Shown here in pieces: positions 21,182 through 32,920 of a stretch of DNA of 64,000 bases (within the stretch, counting starts at the first letter, position 1; the number at the start of each line of letters is the position of its first letter). The notes under the pieces were generated by a model. That model was given only the letters and a program-made list of their open reading frames with translations. It was not told where the DNA came from and ran no database searches. The translations under genes and the position numbers were made by a program. This DNA is from Leucaena leucocephala (Eukaryota; Streptophyta; Magnoliopsida; Fabales; Fabaceae): contig CM073562.1 in NCBI GenBank assembly GCA_037074615.1, positions 7,053,001 to 7,117,000 of the forward strand. Reading direction: 5' to 3'.

Positions 21182-22032
21182 AGGCCAATTTGGTTTAATT
21201 TTTTAAGAATAGCTTATAGAAAAAAATTCTAGATAAGTTCTTACGAATAATAGTTTTAAAAAAAAGTAATTCTAAAGAAATAATTGTTAGGATATTTATT
21301 ACCATTATAATTTTTGTAATTGGTAAATTACTAGAAATACTACAAGTTGAAATGGTAATTGAATTTTTAATTTTTATTTCCTCTTCCAATCGCGAAGGGA
21401 CTTCTTGACTTCACCCACTCATTTCCACAACCGTCAATGGCAATAGCATAATAGAGGCAGCCGCTCCACCATCTTCCTGACATCCATCATCACAATAACC
21501 GTCTCCCTTCCAGTTGACAACACCAATCATGATGGAGGAGTAGACAGAAGTAGAATGACGGCATGACAATAATAGAACTAGTGCACACATATAAGAGAAA
21601 GTGAAGAAGACATAGAGATGGAGGTGACGACAAAAGCTCACCACACACAAGTCGGTTCTCTATTCAGTGCACACAGAGGCGCATAGGTTGATGACAGCTC
21701 AGCACAGATGGAGGTGACAAATCAGAAAAAGATTAGCATACATAGAGGTGACATAGAAATGGTAGAGAGAAGGGAGAGTGTAGTAATGCAAAAGCTCAAA
21801 AATAGTAGAGAGATAAGAGATGGTGTTAGAAAAAGTATAGGTAAAATTATCATTTGATGCCCATAAGCTATTTTTTAAACTCAAAAGCTATTCGAAGAAA
21901 TTTATTTAAAATTATAGTTTAGTCCATAAGCTTTTTTAGACATTTGATGACTGTTTATTTAATTTTTTGTCCAAATCATATTTTTCCTAAAAGCACTTGC
22001 AAAACTATGGTTTTTATTGTATCCAAGCAGGC
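21182..22032. mobile_element. MITE or non-autonomous element (~850 bp)
   Basis: The ends are AGGCCAATTTGGTTTAATTT (21182) and the complement of GTGCCTGCTTGGATACAATA (22032), imperfect inverted repeats of the TTTGG type common in plant MITEs. Inner parts repeat AATAGCTTATAGAAA and its inverse ATAAGCTATTTTTTAAA. The GC-richer centre (21400-21800) has short frames on the minus strand without recognisable similarity. Superfamily not decided. Confidence 0.45.
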
Positions 22033-23290
22033 ACTCTATTTAGGTGAAACGGTGGCCATTAGATGAAAAAATTTGGGCAATTTTTTTTCAATCCAACTAA
22101 GCAGTCGATAATGATAGGGTAATTTAATTTTTTCGGCCTCTCATATTTCTCCAACTAAGCGGGAAATTTATGGTTTTGCCTCCAAAAAAAGTTCAACAGT
22201 CATATGTGTGACTAAAGGTAATCTCTCTCTTACAACTCTAACTATGAAAACACCATAATGTTGATTAGTCTCTTAATATTATCCAAGTACAAAATCATGG
22301 CCTATATATATGCAACCATAAAATACTTCAGAATCAAAACACTAAAAGTCTTAAAAGCCAAAGACGACTCTTTAATTAATCATGATTGATTGTCTTGGTT
22401 AGCTCTATTTATGACATTACAAAAACTACTTAAACTTTAAGAATAAGTCTTCTACCTAAAAATAGGAAACTAAGACAAGAACTTCGAGAACAATCCTTGA
22501 TTAGAAGGCCTTATTAAAAAACTACAAAAAAATGAAACTTAAAAAACAAAATTAAATCCTAATTAATATATAAGGACGCCTTTTTTATTCTTCCTAGACA
22601 TTTCGTATGGTTCTCCTCCTCTAACATACATTCTTATCACATGGTATTTTAAGTGAGTTCTTCAATCTAGAATGCACATGGTCTACTAGCTGGTAGAGCT
22701 AGAAAAAAAGACTAGCCTGACCCTTTTAGGCCTACTAGCTGGCTCTAGAAGGCAATGGCGAAGGTTAGTGGCCCGCGGGCTTTTAGACATGGTTACCGTA
22801 ATTGCATTTTCTTGTCTTTTATTAAATAAATAATTTTTTTTACTCAAAACATAAATATAATCAAATTAAAGATTTAAACTAATTCTATAATTTAACAAAA
22901 ACAAACCAAATGAAAAAAATTCCTCAGAAATCAAACCAATAAACAAGTAAGTAAACATGAGCAAATAGCAACATCAGAAATCAATCTTTTCAACTTCTTG
23001 ATTATTAAAAAGATTAAAGTTCTAGGACTTGCTCTTATACTAAACGTTGATATGAGCTTTGCAAATTACAATACCCATTTTAATTGAAATATATTAAAAT
23101 TCACTTTGAAGTTTTGCAATATAGTTATAACTAGTAATATGGTTCAGTATATGGGTCTAACCTTCTAACTCATAAAAAAATAGTAGGTTAGGTTGGTAAA
23201 AATATGTCTAGTTTAGAAGCAATTATTTTCAACCCATGCCAACATAATAAGCACTTGCCATAGGCTAACTGGCCAACATGTGGGTTAGCC
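22033..23290. other. Repeat-like DNA with hAT-style end remnants
   Basis: No coding signal. At 22694-22747 TAGAGCTAG...CTGGCTCTA is a 54-bp imperfect inverted repeat, and at 23258-23290 CTAACTGGCCAACATGTGGG has the look of hAT subterminal sequence as in the better defined element at 27485. 22040-22680 shows nothing I can support. Confidence 0.35.
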
Positions 23291-23934
23291 ATTTTTTTAA
23301 AATAATGTTAAATTCTCCCCTCCTTACTATTTTTAAATCCATTACCCTAGTTGCTAATTCTCCATCCCTCCCTGTTTGACTTGTCCTCTTTTGGCTCCCC
23401 TTTGTCTGATCTTAACTTCCGCTGCTATCCTTGATGCTCTAGCATCACCATCATTGACATCAGTCCTCACTCTTCACTCAATATTTAAGCTCTCATCTAA
23501 TAGGTTTGATGGTTCAGACTTTTTTTTCAATAGACGGAAGATGAAGTTTCATTAAAGTATATGAAAAAGATGGGGAAGAAAAGGATTTTTGATGCATTAA
23601 GAATAGATAACTTACATGTATTGAAAAAATTATGAAAAATGCAACACAAACTCGATAAAGGATGAGATAGAGCACTGGAAGAGGAAGAAGAAGAAGAAGA
23701 ACACATGAGTGAAGGAGGAGAGAAATATTGATGTTTCTAGCATGAAAGAAAGAAAGAAAAGATATGAGAATAGACTAAACAATTGAACTTGTCTGGGTGA
23801 GTAAAACCGAACCGAACTCAAACACAGAAATAGACTAATCAAATAGTTTTTTTGTACAAAAAAGTTTAGGTGGGCTCAGCACCGAATTTTCACCAAAGCC
23901 AAGCATAGCTCCAAGGCTCAAAAAGTACTTAAAA
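23291..23934. other. Spacer with purine-rich microsatellite
   Basis: Contains a GAA-rich tract (GGAAGAAGAAGAAGAAGAAC near 23682) and GAAAGAAAGAAAGAAAA near 23747. The 70-codon minus-strand frame at 23630-23842 is a low-complexity frame opposite these tracts. No gene. Confidence 0.45.
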
Positions 23935-24045
23935 GGAACTTACAAGATCACATACTAAAAGAGTCTTCACAACGGTTGAGGGAATCGAACTTGTATCATT
24001 ATGGGATATAAGATCGTTCCTTACTATTTGCCAAAAAAATTAATG
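23935..24045 (-). mobile_element. SINE-like, minus strand
   Basis: On the minus strand GGCAAATAGTAAGG (24032-24019) could serve as box A, and AAGTTCGATTCCCTC (23992-23978) is a very good box B. Spacing is about 30 bp. A tail would lie at lower coordinates but is not clear. Confidence 0.5.
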
Positions 24046-24225
24046 AAGAAAATCCAACTTTAATTTGAAAAACCGAATAGTTAAATTAAATTTGGATTTT
24101 TTTAATTCTTTTTCTTATACAAGAAGATTATCTCATTATTGTTTAGAATATTTATGTTTCAGACTAACAATCCCCTTAGGAAAAAGTCCAAACTAAAAGC
24201 CCATAACTTGAAACCTATCCTAAAT

Positions 24226-27200
24226 TATAATATCCTAAACTTTTTATATATGTATAAGACTGATAGAGGAAAGATGTTATGAAGGGATTGTGATAATAAT
24301 TATAATAAAATGTAATGTTAGATAAGGTTTAAGTAAGACAAAGAGAGAAGGTATAAGTTATAAAGTAAAAGGGACTAAATTGCATTAATGAAAGTTCATA
24401 GACTAAATTATAAATAGTAAAAGTTTATGAACTAAATTATAATTTTAAATTTAGTTAAAAGGGACTAAATTATAATTTGACAAATTCAAGGACTAAAGTA
24501 CAATTTTACCAATTCAACAGGCAAAAAAAAATTATGGGAAATTAGCAAAAAAAAATGCCCAAAATGGCCCAAAAATATTTCTATCTCAAATTTTACTAGT
24601 AAATAGAAAATATAATTTAGGCTAGGCATATCTCTACAAATTTTGAGTTAAGGTCCAGATAAATTAATATTAATTTTTGAAGTTTGGCAATTAGTATAGT
24701 ATCTTCCAGACATCAGAATCAGATGAATTTTACAATAAATTATTATAATTATATAAGAATTTATGAAACCTTCAAAAGTAAAAAAGGAATCCTATAGAAT
24801 TTATTATGGAATTTAAGATGAAAGAGGACACTAATAAATGATTTAAATAAAACATATTGCATTTTTATTAGGACTTCTATGTAACAAAAAATTATAAGAT
24901 TTTGTAAGAAATTCATTTAATATTAGAATGAATTTATTAAAATTTTATAATCTTGAAAAGATGTGTGTAGAATTTATTTAAAAATCAAGGTAATTTAAGG
25001 ATATCAGTGTACAAAATTAAAGGTAAGTGCATTGGGATTTGTGCCAACTAACAATTGAACCTAATTTTGGCCCAATATGGCATCAAATGAAGTTGCCCAA
25101 TAAGCCAAGAGATTTATTAGAGGCTAAGTTGAATTATATGATAATTTATAAATTATTAAAAAGAAAAGAAAGAAAGAAAATTGCAAGGAAGGTACAAGAG
25201 CTTGAGGCGGCCATGTGAGGTGTTCCTTGGGTCCCACTTTGTACCACATGGAAGCTAAGAACAAGGAATAAGAGTTTGGACATGTGCTTCAATTTATTGA
25301 AATAATATAATAATTAAGTTAATGGAGATTAAAGAATTATGTAACTAATAAGATTCAAAATTAAAATATTGTAATAATTAGTTGAATGAGGGATATTTTA
25401 GTCCCTTGAGCTTTGAAAATTCACTATAAATATGCCCCCATTCCTTCACAAAGCTATGATACATGATGGAGCCTTGGGGAAACTCTTGTCAAATGAAAAC
25501 TTGACCTATTCCAAGGCAATTCAAGTGGAAGTTCAAGGTACTTTGATCCAAGAAAGCTAAGGCATAAGGTAAGCAATCTTTCTAGCTTTTATATACATGT
25601 TTTAGAAGATTGAAACCTAGGTTTTAGAGGTTAAAAAATAGATTTTTTTCGCTTGAACCTATGCTGGCCAAAATTCAAGGAAGTAAGGGGAAAAGTAAAT
25701 TGAAGTTAGAATCATGTAATTAGCACTTAAAAAAGTTAGTTTGAATGTTTAGTTTTGAAATTAAATTGTGTTCTTGAATTTGCAATTGTTGAGGCATTTG
25801 GCCAAGGGTTGTTTTGGATAGTGGAGATTGATTCTCAATGATCTAATGCTTCTATTGAATTTAAATGATGATTTTGTGTATCATTGAATAGGATTGGAAC
25901 ATTGGAAGCATTGAAATTGGAAAAGGAAAGTTTTGAAACCCTTTCTATTACTATTCATACACATGAATAGTGATAAAAAAATTTATAATTTTGATACTTT
26001 CAATGGTTTTAAAATAAAAAATTGTGTGGGATTAAGTACAGAAACGAGTATTGGAAGTATTAAAATCAAAATAAGAATTTTTGTAAATCTTTAGGGTGCT
26101 GTTCATTCTGTCCTAAATTAGTATAGGAATTAGAATTTTATAATTATAAACTTATAAATGGATTCATAATGTAAAATTGTGTAGGGTGAAGTCAAGGCAT
26201 AAATTAATTCAAAGGAAAAGACAATTTACCACAAATTAAGAGAGTTAGGGGTTAATTTATTATGTTAAGTTCAATGTCCTTATATGCTAGTTAAATTGGA
26301 TCATGATGAATGGATGGATATGTCATGTTTAAGCTTTGTTTTTTGGACTCAAGAAGGCAGCCACTTAGCAAGGAAAGAGGACAAGGAAAAGAGTAAACGA
26401 AAGTAAAGCAATAAGATAGTGAACTATCCAAAACTTATATGTGTTGAATGCTATGCTTAGTTGTGCTATGGTTTTGTTAAATTGCGTTGCATATATGTAT
26501 ATGATTGAAGCTATATTTTTATTATTACTTTGGCCAATTGCATTTAATATGTTACATAGAAGCATGCACATTATATAATGTTGATACAATCACAAGCAAG
26601 CACAATCATTTACATTAAAGAATACATTGTTTAGTTATATTTACTACTGAGATTTCCCCAGAAACTCCATCACACAACCATTCCAGTAGGGTGTTCATGT
26701 GATGAAGAAGAGGGTGATGCATGGAGAAGAGTTAAGAATTAATTGCATGTTTTATATTTATGAATGTAAAGTTAGTAGTTGGAATTTGTCACTGTGAATA
26801 GTAACTCATGAGGAGACAATGACATTTGAGTTATAATTAAAAAAAGTCAATGATCAAATAAATGTACAATATTTTATAAATATTTAGTTAACATGTCAAG
26901 CTTCATTTTAATATCAAGAATGCATTATTTTGATATTTGTACAAAGAGAACTAATTTTTCAAAGTTAGGTACTATAAACTGTTTTCCATAAATTTTGAAC
27001 AAATTAACAATTATATTTGATGATTAAACTATATTGATTGACTAAGCATTTGGTCTGATATTTATTTTTTATTAAATTTCACTATGTTATCTTCTAGTAT
27101 TCTTTTAAACCACTTCATTTCAATTTTCTAGAATTAATTATGATTTTTTGAAGTTCATCGTCAAATATAGAAATACCAAATAAACAATACCAATAAAGTT

Positions 27201-27298
27201 TGAAAATTTCAGATTTTGTAATTCAACTTCAATAGATGTTTAAGTGGTTCTAAATATTATTGAATGGTCCCTAAGATGTACAAAAGCAAGGTGTTAAT
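24226..27298 (+). repeat. 5' LTR of the Tekay-like Gypsy element
   Basis: Starts TATAATATCCTAAACTTTTT; compared with TGTAACATCCCAAATTTTCC at 32921 nearly all differences are C/T or G/A. Internal landmarks shared with the 3' LTR include CACTATAAATATGCCCCCAT (about 25424), CTTGACCTATTCCAA (25501), GTAAGCAATCT (25569), CTTCTATTGAATTTAAATGATG (25849) and TTAACATGTCAAGCTTCATT (26888). It ends near GGTGTTA at about 27296, before the primer-binding site. Confidence 0.8.
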
Positions 27299-27301
27299 TT
27301 T

Positions 27302-27313
27302 TAGTATCAGGGC
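27302..27313 (+). other. Primer-binding site (tRNA-Met type)
   Basis: TAGTATCAGGGC matches TGGTATCAGAGC at 10 of 12 positions, both differences transitions. It lies directly after the 5' LTR, the position of the minus-strand primer site. Confidence 0.6.
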
Positions 27314-27484
27314 AAAAAGTTTTGGCATAGGTACAGAGCAAAGTTTCTTGCATCAGATATGATAGTTTCGACCTTAATTCTAAGTAGAACATTATGTTAA
27401 GATTAGGATGCTTAGGGGTAAACTCAATACTACTTAAGCTTTAATCTTAAATGAACCTAGATCCCTTCCCTAGATGGTTGGTTC

Positions 27485-27980
27485 TAGTCCCGGTAAAGTA
27501 AGCCTGCCAGCTGGTTACTGGGATATCCTACCCCAAAACAGGTTGGCATCTGGGCTAGATTGCCACCTTTTTCTTTTTACTTTCTTAATATTTACAAAAA
27601 AATATTTTTAAACTTTTAAAATACTAATAAAAAATTTCTACTGTTATATTAGCATAATCTAAAAATTGCTAATGTTATACTCTATAAAATTCCTATTTTT
27701 TATAAAAATCTCAAAATTTATAACTATAAATTTAAATAAACATTAACATAATATTAATAAATTATATGTCAACATATATCACAAATAAGTAATCATCTTT
27801 ACTATTATTCGATAATAGGAGTATTTAAAGTAATATTTAAGTAAAACAAATAATAATATTACTAATTTAAAAAAATAGGGTGGGCTAGCGGGCTGAGGGG
27901 GTAAGGAATAGGTTGGCATTTTGCAAGCCTAAGCCCGCCCCCTTTAAGGTAAATAGGCTCAACCCATTTTACTAGCTCTA
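27485..27980. mobile_element. hAT-type MITE (496 bp) with TSD
   Basis: Ends TAGTCCCGGTAAAGT (27485) and complement of TAGAGCTAGTAAAAT (27980) form an imperfect inverted repeat. Flanks GTTGGTTC (27477-27484) and GTTGGTTT (27981-27988) agree at 7 of 8 positions, an 8-bp hAT TSD. GC-rich subterminal stretches (AAGCCCGCCCCC, GGCTAGCGGGC) enclose a very AT-rich core. No coding capacity. Confidence 0.75.
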
Positions 27981-30900
27981 GTTGGTTTAATGTTTGGAGT
28001 AGGATTTAGAACAAGGAATATGAGCAAGATAATGATATAGGAAAATGGGTTCAAGTTGTGACAAGCAGGTGCTTAGGTTGCTACAAATGATCATAGAGAA
28101 ATTTAGTTACAGCATGTAAGGACTTTGGTCACAACGAATGTTCATACAGAGTTTTGATCACAACGGGTCAGTGTTTGGTCATGACAAATAGAGATAAGGA
28201 TACATAGATAAGCATAGCACATAGTACCTTGAATCTTACAGCTTTACGAGACAGTCATTAAGGACACAGTTATAGTAAACTACTTTTAGTCAGCCAATAC
28301 CTCTGAGGTCTCATGTTTCTTAGTACGATGTGACTAGACTAAGCATAACAATGTCCAGAGAGCAATTTCCTCTATTGACAAAGATATAAGCTAATCAGTC
28401 TAAGGTCAAGGGTTCCAATATACAAGAGTTAGCTCTGGGTCACACTAAGGAAATAAAACAGAATTATTCCTTAAACCTAAATTCCTCATAAATAGAGATT
28501 AGATGTTGTAATAATGATGAAAGCAAAGGCGTCAACCTCACTGAATATTATCAGCTAAAGGTTTATCATGAAATACATGCAAGAAAGTTATCTGAGATGA
28601 TTCAAGATTGAATATGAGTTAATGATTGCTGAGTAGAGGTGATATGTGTTCAGGTCCTAGTCATTAATTTGTAACAATGACTGTATAGGACAACTTGGTC
28701 TTCTTGTTAGTACTATACCATTATTCCCATTGGCTTAAGGGGTAGTAGCCGATGATATCTAAAAGGCAATATCTAGAATGCATACTGTAGAGCTGCTCTA
28801 GACCTAATATGTTTACTTATGTCTATTGGAGAAAGTCTTGAAATAGAACTTAAAGGGATTATTGGTTAGCTAAAGAATTGATAAGTCTTAAGAAAATGGT
28901 ACTGGTATATGGAAACAATCTTTGGAAATTATCAATAGTGATTACCAGCTATGTAGAGATCACTTAGTCCTATGGTTTGAAGTTTCCTAGAGACGAGGAT
29001 ATAGTACAATAGAATCACAGTGGATTCCAAAGGAACGTAGTAGATCCTAATATGGCTAGTAAAGATATTGTTCTAGGGTTACAGTAGATCCTAAAGAGAC
29101 TGACAGTAGATCACAATAGATATTGAAAATTACAGTAGACTTAACCTAAGAAAGTTGTTGAGCCATATGTAAAAGGATATAGTATCCCTTTGGGAAGATG
29201 ATGACCAGAGATTTTGTGATCTGTTCACGTTGGATTAATTAATGCAAAGAAAGTACCCATGAGCCAAACAACCTTATCATTGATTAGGCTGAGTCAAATT
29301 CTCTTCTAATTAACAAAAGGAAAAAAGGATCAATTAGTATTATAAGTTCTGAACAAGAAGAAATCAAACTAGTTCAGATATGAGAGAAACCCCATATAAT
29401 ATGAAAGCAAACTGAGTATTGATAGACAAATCCCTATAAGGTTATGAATGAGGCTATAAATGAGGTTATAGATGAGAATGAGATTAAGAAAAAAGATGGC
29501 AATAGGAAGCTACCTAGAATAATAGACAATCTCAGCAAGTGAGATAGTCAGTTATAGTATGATTGGGATTAGTCTGATATTTCTACAAGTTTGTGAATAC
29601 TGTACTCAGGGTCATTTCTTATGGTAACATTAAGCCAATTACCAAAAAGGTGGTAATTTTATTACTCTATTAAAAGGAAGGGTGTATACAATTGAGGTGC
29701 TACTAGTAATAGTGCAACATAAGTACACAGTATTCCATTTCTTATGCAATAAACATGACATATTTTGTAAAGAAAGGGATCGCTCCCAAAGTAGAGCTAG
29801 ATCTAGATTGCTCTTCAGATAGAGATAGATTCAGATGAGAGAAAATGAAAAGTATTATATAGTACTATAGTATAAGGCAATTGTAGACAATAATTGCATA
29901 TGTCTAGACCATGATTACACATGGCAGCTGCCTGTGGCAAGCTACAATAGAGAAAGAAAGCTGATAAGAAACTCCTGATTAAAAGAGAGGACAAGTGAAG
30001 TCTTAATAAATGAGATGGGCTACTAGACATAGTCCTGAACAATTATTTGTTGAGTTATCATTAAAATGGAGTAATTAACTCTATAATTTAGTCCATTAAT
30101 TGAGGTATTTCAAAAGAGTCATAGTTGATCTTAATATGATTCACAAGGGAGTGATATTCATAATCTGACAATTCCTAAAAACACTTAAGGCGACAGCAGG
30201 TGATTCTAAGTCATGCAATAACCTAGTATAGGGATCACGTGAGTCATGAAGAAGATGAATAGGACAACTCAATATATCTATGATAAGATAGTCATCAAGG
30301 ATAAGTGTTGATTAACTCATATAGAAAGAGTATCCATGGTGTTTTCCAGTCAGCCATAAGACTGAAATTAGTTTTCTCTTAAACAAAGACATTGTCCAAC
30401 TATAAATCTGAGTATTAACATTCAAAAGATTGTAGAAATATACCTGAAAAACAAATAAGAGAACCCCAAATATCTTGAGAGGACACCAAAAGATATGTCT
30501 GGGTTAGATAAACCCAGAAAAGAGGGCCTAAGACAGACAGAGAGACCCAGAGAACATAGTTCTAAGAGAAAGAGTATGTTAGGGATAAGAGTCATATGAA
30601 GTATAACCTATCCTTAATCTAATAATACACTTAACTAAGGGGTGTTTAGGCCAGAGAAGTCTAAAGATGGATGACCTACTAGGAAGTATATTGTTGAGTC
30701 ACAAGGTTAGAAAGATGTTATAGTACAGTAAGAAAATAATGTTAATTGGCATAAGTGCCTAATGAAGAGTAAGATAAAGGATATTAGAATTCCTTACACC
30801 TGTTCCAAGTATAGAAATTGTGAAGAGAGAAATGATAGTTAGCTCAAAAACATTTTAATTATGATAGGTAGTCCCTAAAAAGTTATGAAAAATTGTGCAT

Positions 30901-31138
30901 ATTTGCCAAGTCATGCACAAAGTTATGTAAAATGATAGAAAGAGTTAAGAAATGTTAGAAAGAGTTATGAAAGGTATGGGACTAGAACCCTTATGTTAGA
31001 TCCACATGGAGAGGATCTGGAAGAAAAAAAATCATATTACAATTTTATTTTAGGAGGAAGTTAGGAAGGCTTAAGAGCAAGATCTTCCTCGGAAGTCAGT
31101 AAAGTCATAAGTCAAAGAGAATGTTAGACTTGTGATAT
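27981..31138 (+). other. Gypsy internal region, no recognisable protein
   Basis: About 3.1 kb between the hAT MITE and a short tandem repeat. Composition is purine-rich on the plus strand (many GATAG, AAGAGA, ACAGTAGATC phrases; ACAGTAGATC repeats at 29080-29115), as in gag-pol coding strands of plant retroelements, but I could not match gag, protease, RT or integrase motifs in any frame. TTGGTCACAAC / TTTGATCACAAC phrases recur at 28120-28170. Confidence 0.4.
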
Positions 31139-31234
31139 CTCAAGATACGCTATGATATGGCAAGATTCTCCATGATACAATAAGATATGCCATGTTATGC
31201 CAAGATATACTATGATATGTCATGATACGGCATG
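31139..31234 (+). repeat. Imperfect tandem repeat, about 20 bp x 5
   Basis: Units of the form CAAGATA-CGCTATGATATGG recur: TCAAGATACGCTATGATATG, GCAAGATTCTCCATGATACA, TAAGATATGCCATGTTATGC, CAAGATATACTATGATATGT, CATGATACGGCATGAG. CTCTATAAATAAATAGAGAG follows at about 31306, which could be a TATA-containing promoter of an LTR buried here, but LTR borders were not found. Confidence 0.65.
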
Positions 31235-31686
31235 AGAAACTCGTAATGAGATACGTAGGGAGAAAATATAATGAGAAGTATAGTGAGAAATGGCTTTGTA
31301 GCTAACTCTATAAATAAATAGAGAGGCTCCCTCTGGGAGGGATATAATGATTGAATAAAATACTATAAAAGTAATAGTGAGTAAGACCTTATACTCATTG
31401 AATTGAATGCTAGGCACTATGTTATATTTATGAAAATATGCTAAAGCTGTGAGTATTAGAGTTGTGTATACTAAGGAAATAAATGCTTAAGCTCCAATGT
31501 TAGTTCTACACATTCATAAGTAAGTATGTAGACTTGCAATATGTTAGTTAGGCATTATACATATTAGAGTATGAGCTTCTACTCAAAAGTAAAGAAAATA
31601 AAGAATAATTGAATAAGTCCTCTATGTGTAGCATTCATAATTGTTAAAGAAGGTAAAGAGTAGCTGGAAGAGTGATAGCGCTCATA

Positions 31687-32310
31687 AGGCATTGTTTGGT
31701 TCAACTTAGGGGATGGTAGGTTTGGTTAATTTAAGGGAGAGTAGGGAATGGTAGGGGAGGTTATCGATGTAAAAGTAGGGGATGAGAGATGATATTTTTT
31801 ATTTGGTTCACAAGGAGAGGGGAGGGGAGTTAATTAAAAGTTGACAAATATATGCTTATCTCTTTATTTAAATTTATTTACTCTTTATTTACAATATTCA
31901 TATCAAAATTATTATTTTTTAATTTAAGAATCTTAAATTTTTTATCTCATTTATATATATAATAAAGTTTTAAAAATTAAAAAATATGATAAAATTTTAA
32001 CATTATTTCAGATTAATTTTATAATTATTATATATTTTAATATAATATATAAATCATTTACTATACTTATTAGGTTTTAGCAATTAAAGCAAAAATCATG
32101 TGTGAGGAGAATTAAAAAAAAGATTTGAGGGTACAATTGAAATATTAAAAATATATAAAGGGCAATTTGGTCAAAATTGGGCAAAAAAATTCTCTCCTCT
32201 CCAAAAACCCCCACTTTTGGAGGGGAGGTGAGCACATAAGGACAAAAAATCTCCCCTCCCCTCCTCTCCTCTCCTCTCCATTTTTCTCAACCAAAAACAC
32301 TTATATCTCC
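31687..32310. mobile_element. MITE-like insert with C/T-rich right end
   Basis: Left end GGCATTGTTTGGTTCAAC (31688) and right end complement of AAGTGTTTTTGGTTGAG (about 32302) form a degenerate inverted repeat of the TTTGGTT type. Both subterminal parts are G-rich toward the left (AGGAGAGGGGAGGGGAG near 31811) and C-rich toward the right (CTCCCCTCCCCTCCTCTCC near 32251). The core is AT-rich without genes. Confidence 0.5.
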
Positions 32311-32827
32311 CCTCCCCTCCAAAATCCCTAAAGAAATTGATTAAGCTATAATATAAAACATAAACTAGATCTAAAGAAACAAGCAGATAAATGGCTTAGA
32401 AAGAATTTTTATAAGGTGAAAGTGGAACTTAGAGGATACATAATGTAAAGATATGTAATGAAACATGTAACAAGATAAGTGATGGTATATAATGAGAAGG
32501 ATGAACTGTGACAGAGATCCCAAAATTACATTAAATTTCTGAAAGGTTATATATACAAAAGAAATGAATAATACTCACAAATCTAGTATAGTGAGTTATC
32601 TATAAATAGATAAATAGAAGACATATGAAAAAGTAATAAAAAGAAGCAGACTTGACTCTAATTAGGTTGACCAAGAAAGGGAGCATTATGACAAGAAAGA
32701 TGTGAAGTTGTGTAGATGTTAAGAAAAACTTTACTAGATACTAAGATAAGAAATGCAGTTTCTAAAAATACCCTGAAACTTTAGTCACAAAATAGAAAAG
32801 GATATGAAGAAAAAATATATATGAGAT

Positions 32828-32920
32828 TGTTTGACTAAGGTTTAAGTTAAATTTTGAGATTTGTTTGACTAAGGTTTAAGTTAAATTTTGAGGACAAAAT
32901 TTATTTTAATGGGGTAGAAA
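32828..32920 (+). other. Polyprotein end relic and polypurine tract
   Basis: A 29-bp segment starting TTTGACTAAGGTTTAAGTT is directly duplicated (32828-32856 and 32864-32892). It runs into GAGGACAAAATTTATTTTAA, which reads EDKIYFN, then GGGGTAGAAA (32911-32920), the likely polypurine tract immediately before the 3' LTR. Confidence 0.6.

Noticed and set aside
23630..23842. Hydrophobic 70-codon minus-strand frame that looks like a membrane protein
   Set aside because: It is read through GAA/GAAA microsatellites, which give Phe/Leu/Ser runs on the opposite strand.
31139..31234. Possible CRISPR-like regular repeats
   Set aside because: The 20-bp units are adjacent and degenerate, without spacers, and this is plant nuclear DNA.
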